64,000 nucleotides of DNA from Adineta steineri (lineage: Eukaryota; Rotifera; Eurotatoria; Adinetida; Adinetidae): assembly GCA_905250115.1 (NCBI GenBank), contig CAJNOI010000004.1:81110-145109 (forward strand), written 5' to 3'. Both the position numbers and the translations under genes were made by a program. Of this stretch, positions 55,966 through 64,000 are shown in pieces. The notes under the pieces are model-generated. The model saw only the letters and a list, made by a program, of their open reading frames with translations. It did not search any database and was not told the DNA's origin. Within the stretch, counting starts at the first letter, position 1; every line of letters starts with the position of its first letter.

Positions 55966-58730
55966 TTAACTATTAAAAAATTTTGATTGATTTTACACGA
56001 GAGAGCTGTAGAGATACGAATACGAGACGAAAATGTGGATATTTCGTTCTGTTACCTCTCACATTATTCTATACTGTACATTAGAGAACGAAAAAGAAAC
56101 TTGAGTCATTATTGAGGTAGACACGAGATTCGATTCACTATCTTGTCAGAAGGTAAAAAGAGAACGGAGAAAAATCAATAGAGCAGAAAAGAAAATGAGT
56201 AAGTAGATTTTGTTAGAAGTTTGTTATTTGTGTGATTGAATATCTTGATTAATTCTCGTATGAAAAGTGAATTACCTCGAATGTGTTCATATATCTTTTA
56301 GGAGGAAGATATATTTTGATTAAATATAGAAGAAAAAATGTTTTTTTTGTATTTTGTTAAACAAAGTTAAATAAACAAAACACTTATTGCAATAATTAAT
56401 TAGATTAGAATAAACAATAAATTTTTCTGTAAGGTTAATTACATTATTTCATGTATTATAATTATTATTTATTGTACAAAAAAAGTCAATATTCTTGAGA
56501 TTTTTACAATGTTTGTTCGAACATTTTCAATTGAATTTCATTCGATGAAGAAAACGATTTTTTTCTTTACGATTACATTGAGAAAAATAGTACTATATTG
56601 TATAAAATATCATCTAAAACAATGAAATTTATAGTGATGATGCTTATTGACATAATTATTACTTTTGAAAAGAAAAAGTCGAACAACTTGTTTTTGTTAC
56701 TCGTAATTTCAACTTATCTTTTCTTTTTCTTATTTTTAGAATAGAAATTTAATGTTATTATACTATATTATTATATTGTTTATTCTAAAAAATTTAGATT
56801 TAAAGCTATATCAACTGTATCTTTTGAAATATGTTTTGGATTCCATTTCATCGATATATGTCACTGGTTTACAAAAGAATACTTATATTTGGCTGTGTTG
56901 TACATCTTATATCAATGCTAAAGATTTTATTAAAAAAACTAAAAAATATTCCATTATTCAAAAATAGATTTGTAGTATGGAGAAACGACTTTCATATAAA
57001 GTATTACAAGCTTTATAATAATTATTAGTTTAAACTTACAATAAAAGTAAGTGAGAATTATTAGAATGAATTTTCTGTTTTTCAAAATAAATTCAGATAA
57101 TCGCTTTCATAATAATGCGTCAATCATATCAAATCATTTAATTGTACTAGAAACGATAGATTTTCATACTATTTATCAGCTAGTTAATAATAAAAAGTTT
57201 ATAAATAAGGACAATTGATGACACAGTATTATAGGTGATTTTATAGTTTGTTATATATATAATATTCATTAATAAACATTCAAGATTAGATTAGATTTGC
57301 TAAATTCAGAGAAAAATATCATTATCGTAGTATAAATACTGACTAATATGTACTTATTCAATTAAACAATTTCCAGTAGAGTATATAAATAAAAATACGT
57401 TGCTTTAAGTAATAAAGTATCTTCACTCGAATAGTGAGATTACGAAAGAATTCTTTATACAAATAAATATTAAATAAAACTCTATTAAAATATTTTCTAT
57501 TTATTTTATTCTAATAAAGTTTTATCTGTGGCAAGAAAATTAAAAAATTATTTCTATTTTTCGATTATGGAATATCTATTAGTAAATATTCTCATTTGTT
57601 TCTTATTTAAGATTGTTTCTATTTTATATATTTTTTTATTTAATTATAGTGCAATAAGAGATATTAAACATCAACTTGCATCATTTGATATTGGATTTAT
57701 CGACGAAAGTTTATCAGGTGTTTGTGGATTCACTGACCCATGTACAAAAATTTTGAAAATATTAAATTGAACAAATGGAATGTCTCCTACTTTTACCGAA
57801 TGAAAATAATTTTATAAAGTTTATAAGGATGATTCGGAAATAAATCAAGTCAATATATTTATGTGTTTTCATCCTGCAGGAATGTGTGAATTATTTATGA
57901 CATTTAATTGAACAATGATAATTATTGCTTCATTTATATATTTGTATCATTTCAGTAGGCATTTATTTATTCTATATTTTTAAGATGAAAGTATTTGAAA
58001 TATAATTTAAAGAATAGTTTCATTTTCAAACTTTGATTATATAACTTTAATAAATGTATGAAATATTTACAATTTAATATTGACAAAAATAGATCATAAA
58101 AAAAATGATATCACAAATTATTCTATTTATATCGAATAAACTACGAAGAACAATTTTGAATAAAAAGAAATTCACGTTCTTATAAATAAAATAACATAGA
58201 AAGTTTATCTGAGTGTATTGAAACAAAGAAACGAATTTCACAGAGATGACTATAAAAAGAACTAATATGAATAGAATAGCATTATAAGAATGAATAGTAA
58301 TTATAAGATTAAACAATGAAAACTGAAAAGTATTTAATAAGATTTAACACACGACATACATTTTTAATGACTTGTGATTATAATTTAAAATTTTTTTAAG
58401 CATATCTATCATAGAAACTACGGTTGTTGCACAGAAAATGAAAACTATGGAGTTACACATTAATATATAAGCTTTAAAAAACATTAATCGCTTTTAATTA
58501 TAAGGGGATATTTCAACTGAATTTTTTTTATTTTATCAGAAATATCAAAGCTTGAAATAATTTATATGATACAGAATATATTCGATATTTCACTGGAATT
58601 AAAGCAATCATTTTAACATCATTATGAGTTTATTTGAGCAATATAGAATGAATATTCAGTGAAAAAAATCAAATGATTTTTTACTTACATTCTCTTTCTT
58701 ATCTTTTACATCAAATTATTATATTTTAGA

Positions 58731-59030
58731 GTCATCGAAAATTATTCTTAATATGCATACATATAAGCATATATCTCCTTGATATATGTCAAAACAAAAT
58801 TTTGTATCCTAGAGTCATTGAAAATAATTTATAATGCGCATATACGTAAACATGTATGGCCTTCATATGTCTTAACAAAATTTTCTATTTTTTAGTCATT
58901 GAATATTATTTTTAATGAGTATATAGGTAGATATGTATCTATCTCCTTGATACATGTCGTTACAAAACTATATTTTAAAAAAATCGATAATTACTTTTAA
59001 CGTGAATACATGTCAGAACAGAATCATATT
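58731..59030. repeat. Tandem repeat, about 3.5 units of 83 bp
   Basis: Units start with GTCATTGAAAATAATTT and run through CATATACGTAAACATGTAT, CTCCTTGATATATGTC and AAAACAAAATTTTGTAT. Starts lie at about 58731, 58814, 58895 and 58983, with growing divergence in the last. Confidence 0.65.
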
Positions 59031-59281
59031 TTACATTAACTCAAAATTATTTTGCATGCGCATAAACATACGAAAGTAACACAATGTTACGTGCAACCTC
59101 ACATAAGTTTTCGAGTTTCAATAATACATCGTAAATTTACTACCCTTAAACAATGATCAAATCAATTGAAACATTTGAATTTTAATCTTTTACGTTAACA
59201 CCACTTATATGCAGGGTAAAATTACAATTAATTTTTAATTATAGTTTCCTTTTTATTGAATGAATTATTTCATTAATAATA

Positions 59282-59330
59282 GGGGTGTCGATGAGGATGA
59301 TAGAGAAGAAAAAGAGACACCCATCCTCAA
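59282..59330. repeat. Palindromic GGGTG element
   Basis: Left arm AGGGGTGTCGATGAGG, right arm GACACCCATCCTCAAG, about 22 bp between. It lies about 60 bp before the first recognisable exon of the dynein pseudogene. Confidence 0.65.
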
Positions 59331-59393
59331 GAATTCGTATTAGTTCTATAGAATTTTATTTAATAAAACTGAAATTATTCTTATTTTTTGTTA

Positions 59394-62300
59394 GAATGAA
59401 AAAATTGTTTTATTAATAATCGAAGAAGAAGAGTTTCAATATCTTGAATTAATAATTAATATAACAAATTTGATTAATACAGAAGATATATCAATTTTAT
59501 TTTCTTCACAAGAAACAACAGTTATAAATTCTGTTCCTACACAAGTACAACAAGCAGGCTTAACAGATACAAAAGCTGTTGCTTGGAAATTTCTTCTTCT
59601 CATTATCATTTTAATTGTTTACCCAATCGATAAACAACCATTTCAGAATTGTAAGGTATGTTTCGTCTGCTTGAATTTAATATTGTTGTTTTTTATTGCA
59701 CTTCTTATAGCTTTATAATTAATTAAAACTTAACAAAATAATTCTTATATTTATAGAAATGTTAAAGAAAATATTCGTATTATTATTTTAATAAATAAAA
59801 TAAATAATAAATTATGTTTTGATTATCCATCAATATTTCATAATATAACATTAATTTATTGGCAACATTGGAATACTGACATACTTGTACAAAATAGTCT
59901 TTATCATTAAAAAGGTTTAATAACGATTTTTCTTTTAATTGTATATAAGAAATATTCTTCTTTTCATATAAAAAAACAGATGTTCAATGGCTGGATAAAA
60001 ATACAAGTGAAAATATAGGTCATCGTCTTGCATCAATGCATCTCTCGATTCGACGAGCAAAACAAAATCATACACAAAAATTACCACATATTAATAAACA
60101 TACATTTATGAAATTTGTTATAAAGTAATTGAAAATGAAGTACATTTATTCGAATTGGAAAAAAAGAAATTTTTTTTCATTTAGATTTGTGAAACTAATC
60201 AATGAAAAATCATCAAATGTTCATGAAAATCATTGTGCTGTTCAACGTCTTCTTGAACAAATTCAATATTAACATATAATATCAATTAAATTAGAAAAAG
60301 AATTACAACAAGAAAAAATTGTACTTGAAGAAAGACTTAAAGTATAAAATTTTCTTATTAAAATTTCGATATAAAATCTAAAATCTTTTTTTTAGAGTAT
60401 TGTACGTATATTGTTAGTTGAAATAGGTCAAGATATGGTTACAGCTGAACAAAAAATTTGTGCTCATAAATCTCAAACACGACGAACAGTTCAATTAAAA
60501 CGATTATTACCTGAATAATAATTAACGCAAACAAAAAATCTTTATAAATGTTTAGCTATTGCAACTGATGCAAGAAAATGAATTGAAACACTTGATATGA
60601 AATCATTACAAGAATTAAGATTAGTTACCAAAGCAGAAAAATTAGGTGAAGATACATTAGCTGCTATTATTATGATTTGTAAGTTTAGAATATTTTTTTA
60701 TTTTTTCTATTTTTGTAAAATTTCATATTAATAATAGTAAAATCTCCAGCAGCTGATATAACATGGCAAAAAGGTGCGATAAGACAATTAGCTAATCTAT
60801 ATAGATTTATTAAAGAAACTCAATTATTTCATAAAATTAATTTGACAGAAGAATATATTAATTTCATCAGTATAATTATTGATAATGTTCAACTTGAAAA
60901 TACATCACTTTATAAATGGATTAAACGAGTTTTACAGTTAGTTATTTGAAAAAAAAATATTTTTATTATTTTATATAGATATCATACAGTTTTACTTAAA
61001 AAAGTTCGACCAATACATGAAAAATATAAAGAAATTGAAGAAGATGAAAAATTAATTTTATTAGATAATAAAAGTCAAGTTAGTTTCTTATTGTTTAAAA
61101 TTTTTATATTACAATAAAATATATGTTTAGGCATTAGAAGCTCGTTTAAAAGATCATTTACAACAGTGAAAGAAAATCAATTAAAAACTGCATCAGAATC
61201 AAATCAAGTTTATTGAAAATTTCTTGAATATTTTTTTAGATTTTATCTCGAGAATTAGAACGAACAAGTAAGATATTTGAAACAAGTTTAGAACGTCAAT
61301 GAACATTGAATGGTAAATGTGCAATTGCATTAGCATTTTCAATTTATCTTGGTCCATATACATATGGATTTCGATGTCTCATGTTAATTGTTCATTGGAT
61401 TAAATGTATTAGAGATAGAGAAATGACTATTGTTTTTGATCAAATATTAAGTATTAAAGATCAAATTATAAACTGGCAATTAGATCCTATTAAAGAGAAT
61501 TCATTACAAGTAAATGAGTTTTTATTTTAATTTGAAAAATTCTAAAGAAAATTTCTTTTTAGATAATTGACAGACAAAAACCATTTAGTGGACCTGATAA
61601 TATCGTCAAATGTTATTTTCTTTGATGAAATTTTTATTGGGTGAATAAATATATTATAAATGGTTCAGTAATGGAGTTTTACCATCAGAAATGGAAAATC
61701 ATACAATTATTATTAAATCAATTGAATATCCACTACTTCTTATTGATCTATTTGGACAATATGATCAATGCATGGAAAAAATATTATAATCTTCAAAAAA
61801 TTCATTTTAATAATTAGTTGAACATATTTTAAAAACTAAAGGAAAAAAATGAATCATGTTGATTGTCAATTTACAAATATAGTTTATGATTTAACCGATA
61901 ATGATATAGTATATTTAAAAGATGTTCATCAATCATCATTTTCTACTCTTATTAAACAAATTCGTTGTAAGTTATTTAAATTAAAATAAATTCATATTTA
62001 TTTATTTAAGCCAAAGGTCAACATGATGTTGTCGTAACAAAAGATACATCTGTAGATTTAATTTATCTTAGTGCTCGCCTTCATCATTATGATTGTTTAC
62101 TTGAAGGAAACGTTTCTATATCAAATTTATTATATAGAAATTCGGATAATTATATTCGAGAAATAATTGATCAATTAATTTCAAATAATTCATATGTACT
62201 TAATCAATGTCAAGATGATGAGCTTAAAATTGTTTATTCTTCAATATGAATCCAATCAGTACTTGTTTATTATCAACAAATATTTGAATACGTTCTTTAT
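59394..62300 (+). pseudogene. Dynein heavy-chain pseudogene (AAA4 to AAA5 and beyond)
   Basis: Successive exon-like blocks match dynein heavy chain in order: the AAA4 helix (FQYLELIINITNLIN), a decayed AAA4 strand with RLASMHLSIRRAKQNH, the stalk entry (ELRLVTKAEKLGED, then NTSLYKWIKRVLQYHTVLLK), stalk exit, the AAA5 start (IALAFSIYLGPYTYGFRCLM) and ENHTIIIKSIEYPLLLIDLF matching the AAA5 ENxxI...PLxIDPQ motif. Many stops break the frame (for example near 60268, 60517, 60580, 61168 and 61300), so no full protein can be made. The motor's first three AAA modules and tail are absent upstream. Old splice sites are still visible. Sequence after about 61860 is coding-like but not confidently dynein. 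Confidence 0.75.
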
Positions 62301-62301
62301 A

Positions 62302-62488
62302 CTTCAATGCATGGGCGGCGCGCCAGCAAGCAACGGGCTAGCAATTGCGTCCCCTAAAGATTTGAGGTTGCGCCACCCGTGTGCAAAACCCATCAGTAAG
62401 TGGGGGGGGGGGTGTACACTCTACAATCTTATCTAAAAGTTTATTGCGTCCCCTAAAAAATTGAAGCTGCGCCGCTTATGCTTCAATG
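62302..62488. mobile_element. hAT-like MITE with 8-bp target duplication
   Basis: The 171-bp element at 62310-62480 starts CATGGGCGGCGC and ends GCGCCGCTTATG, imperfect inverted repeats (10 of 12). It is flanked by direct copies of CTTCAATG at 62302-62309 and 62481-62488. Inside, GCGTCCCCTAAA..TTGA..TGCGCC occurs twice as a direct repeat, with a poly-G run between. GC content is far above the host DNA. TIR style and 8-bp duplication fit the hAT superfamily; there is no transposase. Confidence 0.85.
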
Positions 62489-63113
62489 GACGAAAAGTTT
62501 TCCACAATTCATTTTAAATATAATTAAAACTAATAGAGACCAAAATCTAATGAAAAATTTAATTGAAATGACATTTCCAACACATTTACGATTAGTAACG
62601 AAATTATTAAATGAAATATTTCAACAAATCTCATCAAAAAGTATAATTAAATTAAATGAATATCAATCTGAAATTCCACAAAATTCGAGTCAATTTAATC
62701 TTCAATTGTTTTTATTAAATTAACATTCAAAAATAAATTTTCATTTTAATGATTATCCATCAAAACAAAAAACTCTTTAACATCAATTTTATCTTTTTAC
62801 AGAATAATTAAATAAATTATGGCATGATATATTAGAAAATATTCTTTAATAATTAAATATTTCATTAATTCATGATAATATTCATTTATTAAAAGAACGT
62901 TTACCACCTATTTTAAATTTACCATCAATCAAAGACTTTAAACAAGATCTTATTAGTATTGCTCTTTATCAGGTATCTATTCGATTTTTTTATTAATAGA
63001 GAACATTTTCTCAATATATAGAGTGATAGAAGGAAAAATTTAGTATTCTTTTTCTTGTAGAGAACAGTCTTGCAAACATAAATTGTCTGTTTGCTTGTGT
63101 CCGTATTATCTAG
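62489..63113 (+). pseudogene. Continuation of decayed coding sequence
   Basis: Removing the MITE restores the reading frame across the target site (ILQ then WTKSFPQFILNIIK), so this was one coding stretch. It carries further stops after 62720. A last open piece (LNLPSIKDFKQDLISIALYQ, ending at about 62972 at a GT donor) looks exonic. The family is uncertain; it could be the dynein C-terminal part or a second gene. Confidence 0.4.
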
Positions 63114-63483
63114 GTCTGATGATTGCTGACTTTCCAAACTTATTTACAATTAGTGGTCCCGGTGCTTCATCTAACTTAGCTAATATGATTCTACATATCG
63201 AACAACATGTTAAATGGATAACAAAATGTTTGGAATATCTACGAACGCATCATATCAATATGATAGAATCTACTTTAGAGGCAGAAAATACTCGGGTTAA
63301 AAATGTAAATGATGTTGTCGAAAATACTCTTTTTCGAACATCCAAGTCAATCTACAACGGAGCAAATATTCCTGGAAAACCACGAGTCTTTATACCCTAT
63401 GTAGGAGGCTTTGATATTTATATGGAAAAGTGCGAGAAAATTCCCATCAATGACTATGAAGATTTTCATCTGATGAAGTAACT
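63114..63483 (+). pseudogene. C-terminal remnant of a Baeyer-Villiger-type flavin monooxygenase
   Basis: About 122 residues begin at a TATCTAG acceptor and read MIADFPNLFTISGPGASSNL, then IEQHVKWITKCLEYLRTHHI, IYNGANIPGKPRVFIPYVGG and a terminal DYEDFHLMK. These match the last quarter of class B FAD/NADPH monooxygenases (cyclohexanone-monooxygenase type), about 540 residues long. The FAD and NADPH Rossmann motifs and the FxGxxxHxxxW signature are absent upstream, where the dynein relic lies instead. It is thus a truncated fragment, or a last exon cut off from its gene. The family is bacterial/fungal in main distribution, so foreign origin is likely. Confidence 0.75.
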
Positions 63484-63697
63484 ATGATCATCACAGTATA
63501 GGTGATGTAAAACATTCATATTAATTTTACTTTTAATGTAATTTCGTGACAGAATATCGTACAGTTCTGATTTCTTTATTTGATTCGATACGGGTGTCGA
63601 AGAGACCGATTATATTTGCTTTATTCTTTTCAGATAATTCTATTTCTCACAGTACTTGTTTATTAGGCTTCTGTTACTTAACAAATTCCAAAATAAA

Positions 63698-64000
63698 ATG
63701 TCAATAATGATGGAAATGGCTCTATTACAAAAGGTTCAAGAGCAAGAAATGATGCTTTCACCAGCATCACCAGCATCACCAGCTATTCCTGCTGCTGGGT
63801 GTTCGCAAGGTGCTGCATCTTTCGTACAAGAACGAATATGGCTCGATGAAAAGATTCATCACGATCCAGCAATATCACCCGCCATGCATAATTTTGTTCT
63901 ACCTTTGATAATTAAACATGGCTCAATGTTAATCGAGCGCATTCGTTCGGCCGTTGTTGCTGTTCTTGAACAGCATGAAATACTTCGAACTGCAATTTAC
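63698..64000 (+). CDS. Non-ribosomal peptide synthetase, condensation domain start (partial)
   Basis: Open frame of 101 codons from the ATG at 63698 to the window edge. After a Met/Gln-rich start and a short Ser-Pro-Ala repeat (SPASPASPA), residues 40-101 match the N-terminus of a condensation/epimerisation domain: ASFVQERIWLDEK, MHNFVLPLIIKHG and VLEQHEILRTAIY (family pattern ASFAQERLW and RHExLRT). The HHxxxDG motif lies beyond the window. NRPS genes are reported in bdelloids as foreign acquisitions. Monooxygenase and NRPS sequence lie 215 bp apart in the same orientation. Confidence 0.85.
   Translation, partial: MSIMMEMALLQKVQEQEMMLSPASPASPAIPAAGCSQGAASFVQERIWLDEKIHHDPAISPAMHNFVLPLIIKHGSMLIERIRSAVVAVLEQHEILRTAIY

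Larger units (their letters stand above)
52179..59393. other. Gene-poor AT-rich region
   Basis: 7.2 kb without a supportable intact gene. A 10-base N run lies at 52267-52276. Coding-like scraps appear at 53625-53687 (plus; WIDKRAQEFRRSCLLDSMA after a TTAG acceptor) and 55511-55965 (minus). A perfect palindrome at 54887-54908, an 83-bp tandem repeat at 58731-59030 and a GGGTG palindrome at 59282-59330 are listed separately. Confidence 0.5.

Noticed and set aside
59394..62300. Alternative genetic code to explain many TGA/TAA codons in the dynein-like stretch
   Set aside because: Neighbouring genes use standard stops, and frameshifts also occur here, so decay is the simpler reading.
62400..62412. 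Poly-G run as a G-quadruplex or editing signal
   Set aside because: It lies inside the MITE and is better read as part of that element; a single G-run cannot form a quadruplex alone.

Overview
The window looks like nuclear DNA of a small-genome invertebrate, most likely a bdelloid rotifer (Adineta/Rotaria type). The reasons are AT-rich DNA, many 50-60 bp GT-AG introns, genes tens to hundreds of bases apart, 3' splice acceptors just upstream of start codons (spliced-leader style), and a typical bdelloid gene set: an ADP-ribosyltransferase fused to kinesin-light-chain-type TPRs, F-box/LRR proteins, divergent peptide-receptor-like GPCRs, and foreign-looking genes (bulb-type lectin, NRPS condensation domain, Baeyer-Villiger monooxygenase). 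The species call is inference; no rRNA or mitochondrial marker is present. REGION 1 (1-22 kb) is dense and ordinary. It holds the 3' part of a FAM193 homologue, a proline/glutamine-rich C2-like protein, an unidentified secreted protein, a GH13 amylase-family enzyme convergent with an alpha/beta hydrolase, then five co-directional genes (FAM32A, XRCC4, an RBR-like zinc-finger protein, a B-box/SPRY protein, SMIM12) with gaps of only 47-155 bp. A 3.2-kb intron of XRCC4 contains a complete opposite-strand RING/B-box gene. A membrane protein, a nicotinamide riboside kinase and a membrane-anchored protein with an in-frame TAG follow. REGION 2 (22-52 kb) is accessory-like. It holds a bulb-lectin gene, a gap-interrupted repeat cluster, an Erf4/GOLGA7-like zinc-ribbon protein, an RRM + eight-CCCH + DEAH-box helicase gene with a MITE in its intron, minisatellites, a TPR protein, a coiled-coil protein, two GPCRs, the ART-TPR gene, an F-box/LRR gene and a short tail-anchored protein. 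About ten palindromic GGGTGTGGGTG/CACCCACACC elements are scattered from 23 kb to 59 kb and none was seen in the first 23 kb; they resemble bdelloid telomeric repeat units and suggest a subtelomeric or break-repaired region. REGION 3 (52-64 kb) is gene-poor and AT-rich. It contains an eroded dynein heavy-chain pseudogene interrupted by a hAT-like MITE with an 8-bp target duplication, then the C-terminal remnant of a Baeyer-Villiger monooxygenase and the start of a non-ribosomal peptide synthetase running off the window. Exon models were built by hand from splice signals and reading-frame continuity; all family calls are from motif recognition, with no database search.
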